DNA from: Herminiimonas sp.
Lineage (GTDB): Bacteria; Pseudomonadota; Gammaproteobacteria; Burkholderiales; Burkholderiaceae_D
Reading direction: 5' to 3'
NCBI GenBank assembly: GCA_028292265.1
Contig: JAQGMR010000008.1
Span: forward strand, 62,001 to 126,000
Length of the DNA stretch: 64,000 nt
Both the position numbers and the translations under genes were made by a program. The notes beneath the pieces are model-generated. The model saw only the letters and a program-made list of their open reading frames with translations. It searched no databases and had not been told where the DNA came from. Each line of letters begins with the position of its first letter. The stretch's first letter is position 1. Positions 26,820 to 34,915 of this stretch are shown piece by piece.

Positions 26820-27314
26820 ATGAACGACCTGATCGCAGACGCACTCCGCATCATTTTCATCGGCATTGGCGCGACTGCCGCAATGGACGCGTGGGTGCTG
26901 CTACTGAAGCGGATGAACGTGCCCACACTCACACTCGCCTTCATGGGCCGCTGGCTTGGGCACGGGGTCCGCGGAAAATGGATGCATGACTCGATTGCAA
27001 GAGCGGCACCCGTCAAAGGCGAGCTGGCGTTGGGCTGGATCGCCCACTATGTGATCGGCATCGCCTTCGCGGCCCTCGTGGTGGCCGTATATGGCCTCGC
27101 CTGGATAAAAACCCCAGGCTTGTTGCCGGCCCTCTCAGTCGGCATTGGCACGGTTGTGGCGCCGCTCTTCGTCATGCAGCCCGCAATGGGGGCAGGCATT
27201 GCTTCATCCAGAACCCCTACGCCCGGCATGAACCGTCTCAAGAGCTTGGCGAACCACACCGTATTTGGATTTGGCCTGTACGCGGCCGCCGCAGTCATCG
27301 CCTGGATTTTATGA
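26820..27314 (+). CDS. DUF2938 family membrane protein
   Basis: A 164-aa protein with four or five hydrophobic segments (about 10-27, 65-90, 95-120, 140-160), beginning MNDLIADALRIIFIGIGATA and containing GRWLGHGVRGKWMHDSIARA and ELALGWIAHYVIGIAFAALV, which match DUF2938. Function unknown. It is the first gene downstream of the MerR-type promoter and is followed by a flavodoxin-like oxidoreductase, so both may respond to the MerR signal. Confidence 0.82.
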   Translation: MNDLIADALRIIFIGIGATAAMDAWVLLLKRMNVPTLTLAFMGRWLGHGVRGKWMHDSIARAAPVKGELALGWIAHYVIGIAFAALVVAVYGLAWIKTPGLLPALSVGIGTVVAPLFVMQPAMGAGIASSRTPTPGMNRLKSLANHTVFGFGLYAAAAVIAWIL

Positions 27315-27364
27315 GGGCGATCGCCACATCAAGAACGAATGCTCAAACACACTGGACAAAAAAA

Positions 27365-27952
27365 ATGAAAAAACTTGCGGTTATCTATCACAGCGCTCAG
27401 GGCCACACCGAGCATATCGCTCAGCACGTTGCGGCGGGCGCTCGAGAAGTTGCAGGCATCGACCTGCGTTTGATTAGGGCGGAGGACCTCGCCAGCGCGC
27501 CTGAGGAACTGCTCGGTTTCGACGGATTCATTTTCGGATCGCCGACCTACCTTGGCGGCGTCTCAGCGGCGTTCAAAGCGTTCATGGATTCGACGGGCGG
27601 CCTTTGGAAAAAGCAGCAGCTCAAGGGAAAGCTTGCATCGGGTTTCACGGTTTCGTCATTGCCGGCCGGGGACAAGCAATCAACTTTGCTTTCAATGTTC
27701 GTATTCGCCATGCAGCATGGAATGATCTGGGTTGGCAACGCAATCCTTCCAGAGCAACACAGCGGCGTCCCCTATGACGAAGCAGCGAACCGGCTGGGAT
27801 CGTGGTCAGGCATGATGGCTCAGGCAGGGCATTCGGTCGCAGCCGACGCCTTCGTTTCGGGAGACATCAAGACGGCAAGTATGTTTGGTAAGAATATCGC
27901 CGAAGCGCTGGTTCGGATGTCCTTCGCAGAGTTGGTGGAGTCGGATCAATGA
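27365..27952 (+). CDS. Flavodoxin-fold NAD(P)H oxidoreductase (WrbA-like)
   Basis: A 195-aa flavoprotein. KLAVIYHSAQGHTEHIAQHVAAGA is the FMN-phosphate loop, and GFIFGSPTYLGGVSAAFKAFMDSTGGLW (about residues 58-85) is the WrbA/flavodoxin second signature. Such enzymes reduce quinones by two electrons. The start at 27365 removes 18 non-homologous residues. It follows the DUF2938 gene by 50 bp and is probably in the MerR-controlled transcript. Confidence 0.85.
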   Translation: MKKLAVIYHSAQGHTEHIAQHVAAGAREVAGIDLRLIRAEDLASAPEELLGFDGFIFGSPTYLGGVSAAFKAFMDSTGGLWKKQQLKGKLASGFTVSSLPAGDKQSTLLSMFVFAMQHGMIWVGNAILPEQHSGVPYDEAANRLGSWSGMMAQAGHSVAADAFVSGDIKTASMFGKNIAEALVRMSFAELVESDQ

Positions 27953-28206
27953 TCCCGAATAAAAGATCGAGCCGGTACTCCTGGGGTTCATTTTTTCGGG
28001 ATTGAAGTCAGTCATGGTATCTGGGCTTTCAGATTCTAGAGTCGGCGTGAGTGCGCCCGATTCGTGGGCCTTTGGGCCGGCTCGGCTGATGGCATGGCAG
28101 TTTGCTTCTTCACCGGCCCATGCCAAAGCGGACCGTTCACATAGCGGGAGGGAAGGGCGCCAACGTATTGCAGCACCCATAGCGGTATGGTCATTCAACC
28201 ATTCAG
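27953..28206. other. Intergenic region upstream of the arsR promoter
   Basis: About 250 bp without a believable gene. The only structure noted is a long-range 8-bp pairing ATCCCGAA (27952-27959) with TTCGGGAT (27995-28002), preceded by a run of T, possibly a weak terminator for the flavodoxin transcript. Confidence 0.4.
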
Positions 28207-28247
28207 TTGACTTTCCTCTCTGACCAACTATACTCAACCATATGGTT
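28207..28247 (+). promoter_or_regulatory. arsR promoter with operator overlapping the start codon
   Basis: TTGACT (28207-28212), 16-bp spacer, TATACT (28229-28234). Immediately downstream lies the perfect palindrome AACCATATGGTT (28236-28247), which contains the ATG of the ArsR gene. A half copy TCAACCAT occurs at 28195-28202. Transcription from this promoter would begin at or within a base or two of the ATG and there is no Shine-Dalgarno sequence, so the message is probably leaderless and repressed by ArsR bound across its own start codon. Confidence 0.75.
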
Positions 28248-28619
28248 AAATATAAGTCCGCTTCTCTTGATCTGGTTTTCGGCGCCCTCAGCGATGCCAC
28301 GCGGCGCGAGATGCTTCGCGGCCTTTCCACTGGCGAAAGGACCGTCGGCCAGTTGGCCGAACCCTTCGCCATGTCGCTTGCAGCCGCCTCGAAGCACGTC
28401 AAGGTGCTGGAGAACGCTGGCCTTATCCAGCGCCAGGTTTGCGGCCGCACGCATCTCTGCCGCCTTAACCCTGCGCCCCTCGTCAGCGCCCACGAATGGC
28501 TGAGCTTCTATGAGAACTTCTGGACCAGCCGCTTGAACGCTCTGGACCAGCTTTTGCGCGATGACGCGTCCCGGCCGGCATCAACCGCCTCCCCCTCAAT
28601 AAAAGGAAAAAAACGATGA
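28242..28619 (+). CDS. ArsR-family winged-helix repressor
   Basis: A 125-aa HTH_20/ArsR protein: LDLVFGALSDATRREMLRGLSTGERTVGQLAEPFAMSLAAASKHVKVLENAGLIQRQVCGRTHLCRLNP is the complete winged helix, and the C-terminus (AHEWLSFYENFWTSRLNALDQLL) is the one commonly paired with SRPBCC proteins. The metal-binding CxC motif of arsenic/cadmium sensors is absent. The stop overlaps the next gene's start by 4 bp. The leader is essentially absent (see promoter). Confidence 0.92.
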   Translation: MVKYKSASLDLVFGALSDATRREMLRGLSTGERTVGQLAEPFAMSLAAASKHVKVLENAGLIQRQVCGRTHLCRLNPAPLVSAHEWLSFYENFWTSRLNALDQLLRDDASRPASTASPSIKGKKR

Positions 28620-29149
28620 ACGATCATCCGCTTCCCGACCCGTATGGCGTGTTAACGGAACCCACAACTCTAGAGATTCGACGTGTCTTGCCAGGGCCTG
28701 TCGAACGCGTGTGGGCGTATCTCACAGACAGTGAGTTAAGGCGCCAGTGGCTTGCGGCAGGCCATATGGAGATGAAGGTCGGTGCACCGGTAGAGCTGGT
28801 TTGGCGAAACGATGAACTCGCGCCGGGACCCGGCCAGCGACCCGACGGCTTCCCGGCAGAGCAGCGCATGCAGAGCCGCATCACTGAACTTGATCCGCCG
28901 CACAAACTTGGGATCGCATGGGACGGTGGCGGCGAGGTTTCTTTCGATCTGAAGCCAGTGGGCAGCAAGGTGCTGCTGACAGTGATCCATCGTCGCCTGC
29001 CGAGCCGCGACGTTACGCTCATGGTAGGCGCCGGCTGGCATATGCATCTCGACATCCTGGCGGCCCGCGCCGCCGGCGAGGAGCCAATGCCGTTTTGGGA
29101 AGGCTGGAGCCGCCTGCGCGCCGAGTATGACCGTCGCCTGCCGGCCTGA
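28616..29149 (+). CDS. SRPBCC (AHSA1/START-like) domain protein
   Basis: A 177-aa protein of the Bet v1-like superfamily. TLEIRRVLPGPVERVWAYLTDSELRRQWLAAGHMEMKVGAPVELVWRNDE is the typical N-terminal beta-alpha-alpha pattern with the ligand cavity, and the end is a long helix (MHLDILAARAAGEEPMPFWEGWSRLRAEYDRRLPA). ArsR-SRPBCC pairs are very common; the pair is thought to act on small hydrophobic ligands or stress. ATGA overlap with arsR gives translational coupling. Confidence 0.9.
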   Translation: MNDHPLPDPYGVLTEPTTLEIRRVLPGPVERVWAYLTDSELRRQWLAAGHMEMKVGAPVELVWRNDELAPGPGQRPDGFPAEQRMQSRITELDPPHKLGIAWDGGGEVSFDLKPVGSKVLLTVIHRRLPSRDVTLMVGAGWHMHLDILAARAAGEEPMPFWEGWSRLRAEYDRRLPA

Positions 29150-29172
29150 TTCGGCAACCACGGGGAATCGCG

Positions 29173-29748
29173 ATGCGCAAACTGATTGCAGGGTTGAAGC
29201 TTTCTCTCGACGGGAAGATTGAAGGCGCTGACGGCACAGCGGACTGGGTCGAAGCCTGGTCCGAAGACTATGGCCTGACGCAGCAAATCGACGCCTGTCT
29301 GATCGGGGGCGCCATGTACCCCGGCTACGAGAACTATTGGACGTCTATACGGAATGCGCCGGGCATGCCGGCCTGGATTACGGGCAAACCACCGACGCCG
29401 GCGGAGATCGAATGGGCGGAGTTCACCAGCCGGACACCCCACTATGTACTTTCGACGAAGCTCATGTCGGCGCAGTGGCCAAACACCCAGTTTTTACGAT
29501 GTTCGTCCGAGGTTGAAGCATTGAAGCAGCAGGCCGGCAAGGACATCTATCTGATGGGAGGCGCTCAGATCACTGCAAGCCTGATTGACGCAGGGATTGT
29601 AGATGAACTGCGAATCATCATTTATCCGGTACTTGCCGGCCAGGGCAAGGCGCTTTTTGCGCAAAGTGAGCGTCGCCGCAGGCTTGAACTACAGAGCGTT
29701 ACGCAGCTGCCGGATGGCCTCGTCAGTCTGATCTATTGCGTGCCATGA
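29173..29748 (+). CDS. Dihydrofolate reductase/RibD C-terminal domain family protein
   Basis: A 191-aa reductase-like protein: RKLIAGLKLSLDGKIEGADGTADWVEAW at the start, HYVLSTKLMSAQWPN in the middle, and KDIYLMGGAQITASLIDAGIVDELRIIIYPVLAGQGKALF, which is the RibD-C NADPH-binding signature. Members of this branch are uncharacterised pyrimidine-type reductases, not true DHFRs. It is third in the ArsR operon, 23 bp after the SRPBCC gene. Confidence 0.88.
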   Translation: MRKLIAGLKLSLDGKIEGADGTADWVEAWSEDYGLTQQIDACLIGGAMYPGYENYWTSIRNAPGMPAWITGKPPTPAEIEWAEFTSRTPHYVLSTKLMSAQWPNTQFLRCSSEVEALKQQAGKDIYLMGGAQITASLIDAGIVDELRIIIYPVLAGQGKALFAQSERRRRLELQSVTQLPDGLVSLIYCVP

Positions 29749-30563
29749 CAACTATCAATGAGAGTTATGAAATGCCAAATCGAACTACGATCCATCAACG
29801 CCGAAGGCGCATGTCACTGTTGCGGGCACTTCTGATCGGGCTTGTCGCATCTACTGGTGTCCTGAGTGAAGCAGGCCATGCGGCGGCTGTTGACCTTGAC
29901 CAGATGCCACCCCAACTTGAAAGCCGGTTTGCGCTGAGTGCGTTGCCTCCGGCTTTGCGCGATAAGGCAACCGTGTACTTGTTGGACCCACACAAAGGAT
30001 ACGAATTGTCGCGCCATGGAACCAGCGGCCTGGCATGCCTGGTCCAGCGAACCGTATGGGAGCTGGCCGACTTCCGGAACGACATCTACATTCCGCTTTG
30101 CTACGACGCTGCGGGCGCTGCCACCTATCTGCGAGTCATCCTGGACACGGCCAAGCTCCGTGCGGAAGGCTCGGACCCGGCGGCGCTGCACGCCGAGATA
30201 GAACGCCGTTACAGGGACAAGAACTATAACGTGCCGGAGAAGGCGGGCTTGTCCTATATGGTTGCGCCGATCATGCGCACGATCGGGCCACCCGACATGA
30301 AGGTTCACACTATGGCTATGCCGCACTTCATGTTCTACGCGCCTGGGCTCACGAACAGCGATATCGGGGCCGTTCCCGACCTCGGCAAGCGTGAAAGCCT
30401 GATGAATCCCTTCATAGACAAACAGGGCACTCCGGAACAGAGCTACCTGATTCAAATGGTCGGCGAAGCGGAAGCGCGAAAAATCCACGCGAGCGAGAAG
30501 CGCCTGGTTGCTGACTTATGCGCTTATCGGGAAATACTTTGCCTTGCTCGCATGAAGCACTAA
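29745..30563 (+). CDS. Exported protein of unknown function
   Basis: A 272-aa product whose ATG at 29745 overlaps the preceding stop by 4 bp. After a basic stretch (RRRRMSLLRALLIGLVAS) comes a hydrophobic segment ending in AGHAAA, a plausible signal peptide, and the mature part starts about residue 48 (VDLDQMPPQLESRF). It has motifs ATVYLLDPHKGYELSRHGTSGLACLVQRT and MPHFMFYAPGLTNSDIG that I do not recognise as a characterised family. Probably periplasmic. Its position as the fourth gene of the ArsR operon is the only functional clue. Confidence 0.75.
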   Translation: MTTINESYEMPNRTTIHQRRRRMSLLRALLIGLVASTGVLSEAGHAAAVDLDQMPPQLESRFALSALPPALRDKATVYLLDPHKGYELSRHGTSGLACLVQRTVWELADFRNDIYIPLCYDAAGAATYLRVILDTAKLRAEGSDPAALHAEIERRYRDKNYNVPEKAGLSYMVAPIMRTIGPPDMKVHTMAMPHFMFYAPGLTNSDIGAVPDLGKRESLMNPFIDKQGTPEQSYLIQMVGEAEARKIHASEKRLVADLCAYREILCLARMKH

Positions 30564-30586
30564 GTCGCCCGAACGCCCGGTCATCC

Positions 30587-31555
30587 TCAGTCCGCGTAAG
30601 CCTTGGCCGCCTGGATAATCGGTGCCCATCTCTTGATCTCCGCCTCCAGATGTTGGCGCAGTCCTTCCGGCGTTGCCTTCTCACGCGGGACGATATTGAT
30701 CCCTAATTCGTCCATGGCCTGCTTGAACGATGGGGTCACGAGCGCATCCTGCAACGCTTTGGATAGACGGTCGATGACGGGTTTCGGCGTTCCCTTTGGC
30801 GCATACAGTCCGTGCCAGACCGATATCTCAAAATTGCTCAGGCCCTGCTCCGCCAGCGTCGGAACGTTTGGCAGCACCGGCAGGCGCTGCAGTGAAGTTG
30901 CGCCGAAAACCTTCACGCGGTCGGTTTTGATCAGCTGGGCAGTGGTACTGGTCTGGTCGCATATCAGGTCGACATGGCCGCCCTGCACATCGGTCAGCGC
31001 CGGTGCAGCGCCCTTGTAGGCGATGGTAGTCATTGGCAACTCCGTGCGACTCATGAATAGAAGGCCGCACAGGTGCGAAGCGGTTCCCAGCCCGGCATGG
31101 GCATAGTTGATCTTCTGGCGATTGGCAGCAATGTAAGCGAGCAGCTCCTTGAGGTCATTCGCTGGCAGTGATTTTTTCCCGACCAGCGTCATGGGGACGT
31201 CGACCACCTGGCCGATATATTCGTAATCCGTGAGCGGATTGAACGGCAGCTTTCGATACAGCGACGGCGATGTTGACATCCCGATGTTGTGCATCAACAG
31301 CGTATTACCGTCGGGTTCAGCGCGCGCTACGCCCTGGCTGCCCACAATGCCGCCGGCGCTAGCCTTGTTTTCGACGATCACGGTGCGGCCGAGCGTGGTC
31401 GTCATCGCAATAGCGAGTCGGCGCGCGACGACATCGGTCGGGCCGCCGGCGGAAAACGGCACTACGATAGTGACCGGCCGTTCTGACGAGAACTGGCCAA
31501 AGGCGGCCAGCGGCATCACGGCTAGCAATGCTGCGGATAAGGCTTTGATGAACAT
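30587..31555 (-). CDS. Bug/TctC-type tripartite tricarboxylate binding receptor
   Basis: A 322-aa periplasmic binding protein with a Sec signal (MFIKALSAALLAVMPLAAFG) and the family's hallmark VTIVVPFSAGGPTDVVARRLA, followed by VIVENKASAGGIVGSQGVARAEPDG. The closing region GTPKPVIDRLSKALQDALVTP is typical. It binds a carboxylated solute. It is the last gene of the minus-strand cluster LysR - 378-aa protein - UGSC selenoprotein - CoA-transferase - Bug, 168 bp after the CoA-transferase. No cognate TctA/TctB membrane subunits are nearby, which is common for Bug genes. Confidence 0.93.
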   Translation of the reverse strand: MFIKALSAALLAVMPLAAFGQFSSERPVTIVVPFSAGGPTDVVARRLAIAMTTTLGRTVIVENKASAGGIVGSQGVARAEPDGNTLLMHNIGMSTSPSLYRKLPFNPLTDYEYIGQVVDVPMTLVGKKSLPANDLKELLAYIAANRQKINYAHAGLGTASHLCGLLFMSRTELPMTTIAYKGAAPALTDVQGGHVDLICDQTSTTAQLIKTDRVKVFGATSLQRLPVLPNVPTLAEQGLSNFEISVWHGLYAPKGTPKPVIDRLSKALQDALVTPSFKQAMDELGINIVPREKATPEGLRQHLEAEIKRWAPIIQAAKAYAD

Positions 31556-31723
31556 GCTTGTCTCCTGTTGTGTACCGCGTTTTTATTGGTGCCAGACGTC
31601 GTCGGTTGATTAGCGCCAGACGCAGTCCTGTTCTATTGATGCCAAACCGTAGCCATTTTTATGAGAGCCGGAGGCAGGGTTTTTCAGTGCCGGCGGCCTG
31701 CGCCTTGTCAGCACACAGCGCTG

Positions 31724-32953
31724 TCAAACTACACCGGCCTCCCGCAGCAGGGCGATGGCTTCAGTACTCAAGCCTAGCCTCTGGCTGAGTACTTCATCGG
31801 TATGCATGCCCGGCAGCGGCGCCGGCTGGTCCCATGCAGCTTCGGCATTACTGAACTTGAGCGGAAAACCGGGCGCCACGGCATCCACTTCAATCCCACG
31901 TGGATGCGGCAAGGGTCCAAGACTGCCGCGTTCACGCGCGTGCGGCCATTGCAGCACATCGTCAACGCTGCGCACGGGACTACACGGGATATCGTGTTGA
32001 TTCATCAGTGTGACGATTGACGCCGTACTGTGGTCAATTGCCCAGGACTGGATTACTCGGTCGACCTCGGCATTGTTCACGATGCGCCAGCCGAGCCGAG
32101 ACATATCGGGATGGGTCAGCAAATCGTCGCGCCCAATCGCCTGCATGAGGCGGTCCCAGTCCGGGCCGGTCGCGGCGCCCAATACCACCCAGCCATCTCG
32201 GCTGCGGTAACTGTTGAAGGGGGAAAAGCGCATGATGCGGTTCCCTTGCTGCTTGTCCAGCCCAAGACGATCGTAACAGTCCAACGGTTCGTCAAACAGC
32301 ATCGACACCAGGCAGTCGCTCATGGAGACATCCACGAACTGGCCCAAGCCCGTGCGTTGGCGGTGGATCAGCGCGCTCAGTATGCCAAGCGCCGCATGGC
32401 TGCCTGCAATGGTGTCCGATAGCGGCGAGCCGGCCTTGACGGGACCACCGCCGGGCTCGCCGGTGATGGACATCAACCCGGTGGCGGCCTGCACCATCAG
32501 GTCGTAGGCTTTCAGGTTGCGGTCCGGACCGGTATTGCCGTACCCGGTGAGGGAGCAATACACCAGGCGGGGATTGCGGGCCCGGACCCGCTCCCAGTCG
32601 ATGCCAAGCTTGGCGGTGACGCCGGTACGGAAATTCTCGACCAGCACGTCGGCACTTTCGACGAGCTCGAAAAAAAGCGCACGACCCTGCTCGCTTTTCA
32701 AGTTAATGGTGATTGATTTTTTGTTGCGAGCGCGCTTCAGGTAGGCCAGACCAAGGTCGTCGGGCGACTGCCGTTCCATTGCCACGCCGTGCGCACCGGC
32801 AAAAGGCGGCGCGTTGGCGGCAGGGTCGCCGCCGTCCGGGTCGTCGATCTTGATGACCTCCGCGCCCAACCCGGCCAGCAGCAAGGTTGCCTGCGGGCCG
32901 GAGAGGAAGCGGGTGAGGTCAAGAACGACGACGCCAGTCAGCGGTCTCGTCAT
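31724..32953 (-). CDS. Class III CoA-transferase (CaiB/BaiF) coupled to the UGSC selenoprotein
   Basis: A 409-aa enzyme: LTGVVVLDLTRFLSGPQATLLLAGLGAEVIKIDDPDGGD, then NKKSITINLKSEQGRALFFELVESADVLVENFRTG and the YDLMVQAATGLMSITGEPGGGP segment in which the conserved Asp forms the acyl intermediate. Its ATG overlaps the stop of the selenoprotein gene (ATGA), so translation of the two is coupled and their products are expected to work together. It likely activates or recycles the CoA ester of the compound taken up by the adjacent Bug receptor. Confidence 0.93.
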   Translation of the reverse strand: MTRPLTGVVVLDLTRFLSGPQATLLLAGLGAEVIKIDDPDGGDPAANAPPFAGAHGVAMERQSPDDLGLAYLKRARNKKSITINLKSEQGRALFFELVESADVLVENFRTGVTAKLGIDWERVRARNPRLVYCSLTGYGNTGPDRNLKAYDLMVQAATGLMSITGEPGGGPVKAGSPLSDTIAGSHAALGILSALIHRQRTGLGQFVDVSMSDCLVSMLFDEPLDCYDRLGLDKQQGNRIMRFSPFNSYRSRDGWVVLGAATGPDWDRLMQAIGRDDLLTHPDMSRLGWRIVNNAEVDRVIQSWAIDHSTASIVTLMNQHDIPCSPVRSVDDVLQWPHARERGSLGPLPHPRGIEVDAVAPGFPLKFSNAEAAWDQPAPLPGMHTDEVLSQRLGLSTEAIALLREAGVV

Positions 32954-33507
32954 GCAGGCTTCCCCAACCAGGCGGCAATCACCTGCGGCACGGCCGAGGC
33001 GGCGCGTGCCTTGATTTCTTCTTCCGTCAAGGTCGACAACGGATGCTGGATTACGACCGGCTCCAGTTCCGGCATGCCCAGCGCAACGCGCTGGACGCCG
33101 GCCTCATGCAAGAAGTCGGTCGTTACGATGACTGCCGCTGGCAGCCCCAGCGATTCAAGACTGATGCCATCATGCATACAGCACGATGTGCACGAACCTC
33201 AATCGCCGATGGCGGTCAGCAGGATGTCATTGTTGGCGGCGATCTCCTGGATCAGTTCCGGCGCCGCAAAGCGCGAGAAGCTTTCCTTGCGATAGTAATT
33301 GACGTCCTTGAATTCATATCGCTGCATCAGTTCGTCACGGACCAAGCGGAGCACCTTGTTGGCGTTCCATTTGGTGTTGTCAAGTATGCCCAGGCGAAGG
33401 CCGTTCAAATCCTTCACCCGTGCCGACAGTGTCCGGTTCTCCGCATCAACACGACCGCGCGGGTCGTAGACACGGATGTTGCCGGGACTTGCGGGCTGGT
33501 CTGCCAT
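32950..33507 (-). CDS. UGSC-family selenoprotein (in-frame UGA at codon 103 read as Sec)
   Basis: The gene is 185 codons if UGA at 33199-33201 is read as selenocysteine. The first 102 residues (from the ATG at 33507, with AGGAGG seven bases upstream) form a Rossmann-like half with LRLGILDNTKWNANKVLRLV and NNDILLTAIGD. Then follow Sec-Gly-Ser-Cys and TSCCMHDGISLESLGLPAA, with the frame open to a normal TGA at 32950. Related proteins carry Cys or Sec at this spot in a (C/U)GSCTS...HD motif, so the UGSC is the expected redox centre. A bacterial SECIS hairpin starts 10 nt past the UGA, and selA, selB and selC lie 2.5-6 kb away. Conventional callers would give a truncated 102-aa protein and a separate 75-aa ORF. 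Reaction unknown; likely thiol/selenol redox chemistry. Confidence 0.9.
33168..33201 (-). promoter_or_regulatory. Bacterial SECIS element of the UGSC gene (UGA plus hairpin)
   Basis: Minus strand: UGA (33201-33199), a 10-nt linker, then CATCGTGC (33188-33181), loop UGUAU (33180-33176) and GCATGATG (33175-33168). All eight pairs form, one being G-U. The loop begins 18 nt after the UGA and has G at its second position, fitting the published bacterial SECIS rules (apical loop about 16-37 nt downstream, G in the first two loop positions). It would recruit SelB with Sec-tRNA. All codons within it are sense in the downstream frame. Confidence 0.85.
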
Positions 33508-33638
33508 GCGGGGTCCTCCTTTTATATTATGTAGTGCTGGTAAATCATCGATGCGTTGGTACCCAGATTCCGTGTTGCTTGTGGCGCTCTTGCCCAGCCT
33601 TGGTGCCGTGCTGTGGTTGACTGCGCCCCCCACTTTAA

Positions 33639-34775
33639 TTACAGAAAGCAGGTGCCGTCGATGCAGACCGGACCGTCGCTTGCCGCCGCCCGCTCGCCGA
33701 TGGGACGCAGCACCGGGACTGTCATGTTCCCCCAGCCAGGTATGAAGGCCGAGAAGCGACCCGCCTCGCCACCAGCGACAAACAAATGGATATTGTCGGG
33801 ATTGGGCACGATCGGTATCCACGAGTCGAGCTCGCGTTCGTACCAGACCGGCAAGTTGCGGTTGTACACTTTGCCGTACTTGTGGTTGAACGCCAGTTCG
33901 CCAAACTTGTTCCCGGAGTGCATCCACAGGAAGTTCTTGATGTCGTTGCGCTTCCAGCCCTGCTTGGCAATCGTTGCCGCATGCTCGGGCCCGAGCACGA
34001 CCGCGCAATGGCCACTGGCGACGGCGGTGTTGTGCGCGAATGTGCTCATGGCTGAGCACACGCTTTTCAGAACGCCTTCAGCATCGTTGGATACGTGGTT
34101 CACCACGCTATGCGGCGCTTCGGCGGCGAACACGAATACGGTCGACTCATCTGCCTTGTAGCCCTTTTCGACATGGTAGGGAGCGAACGGACTGACTTCC
34201 TCGTTTTCAGCGATGGAATAGGTGTATTTGCCGGGGTGGCCCAGCGTGCTCTTGTCCAAATCGCCTGGCCAACCGCCACCGACATTGAGCAGGATGAGCC
34301 GGATCGCCCGGCCGATCGTGGCATTGGCGCGATTGCCCGATCCAAAAACATTGCAGCCGGCATTCATGCCGATCTCACGGGCGATCGGGCCGTTGACAAT
34401 CAGCAGTGGGCAAGCCATGTGCGTAGTGGCCTGCACACCGTTCAGGTTGAAGGCGGGATCGCACAGAGCCAGCATCGCTGCGCGAACAACGGGCGCGTAG
34501 GACGGCTTGCATCCGGCCATCACCATGTTTATCGCCAGCACCTCGCGAGTAAGTCCGCCCCAACGCGGCGGTACTCGACATTCCAGATAGCCGGGATCTC
34601 CTCCAAGCGCCGCCAGCATGGCGTCCACCTTGGCGGGCGTGGGCGGCACCACCGGCATGCCGTCGGAGTAGCCCTGCTCGTAATACCACTCAATCAAATC
34701 GACGTCTTCACCGACGGTGATGGCGGCGGCGGCGGGGGTGGATTGCTCGCGGGGCTGGGCTAGCACGGTGCTCAT
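33639..34775 (-). CDS. Conserved protein of unknown function next to the UGSC selenoprotein
   Basis: A 378-aa, apparently soluble protein; I do not recognise a characterised family. Conserved-looking blocks: YYEQGYSDGMPVVPPTPAKV near the N-terminus, RVPPRWGGLTREVLAINMVMAGC, LLIVNGPIAREIGMNAGCNVFGSGNRANATIGRAIRLI (about 125-162), VVLGPEHAATIAKQGWKRNDIKNFLW, and a C-terminal CIDGTCF with two cysteines four residues apart. It ends with an ordinary TAA. It lies 131 bp upstream of the selenoprotein on the same strand and is a strong candidate for its enzymatic partner, the paired cysteines possibly exchanging electrons with the Sec. No clear Shine-Dalgarno precedes its ATG. Confidence 0.8.
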   Translation of the reverse strand: MSTVLAQPREQSTPAAAAITVGEDVDLIEWYYEQGYSDGMPVVPPTPAKVDAMLAALGGDPGYLECRVPPRWGGLTREVLAINMVMAGCKPSYAPVVRAAMLALCDPAFNLNGVQATTHMACPLLIVNGPIAREIGMNAGCNVFGSGNRANATIGRAIRLILLNVGGGWPGDLDKSTLGHPGKYTYSIAENEEVSPFAPYHVEKGYKADESTVFVFAAEAPHSVVNHVSNDAEGVLKSVCSAMSTFAHNTAVASGHCAVVLGPEHAATIAKQGWKRNDIKNFLWMHSGNKFGELAFNHKYGKVYNRNLPVWYERELDSWIPIVPNPDNIHLFVAGGEAGRFSAFIPGWGNMTVPVLRPIGERAAASDGPVCIDGTCFL

Positions 34776-34915
34776 GGCATGGAGGAATGAAGGTCGAAGC
34801 GCTCCATGCTACGCGCGACGGTGAGTGCCATCCAATACCGCCTTAGCCTGAGGGCATAACGGAAAGATATGGCTGCGGCGCGAACCAGTTCGCGGGAGCT
34901 CGGCTGCGACGCGAG

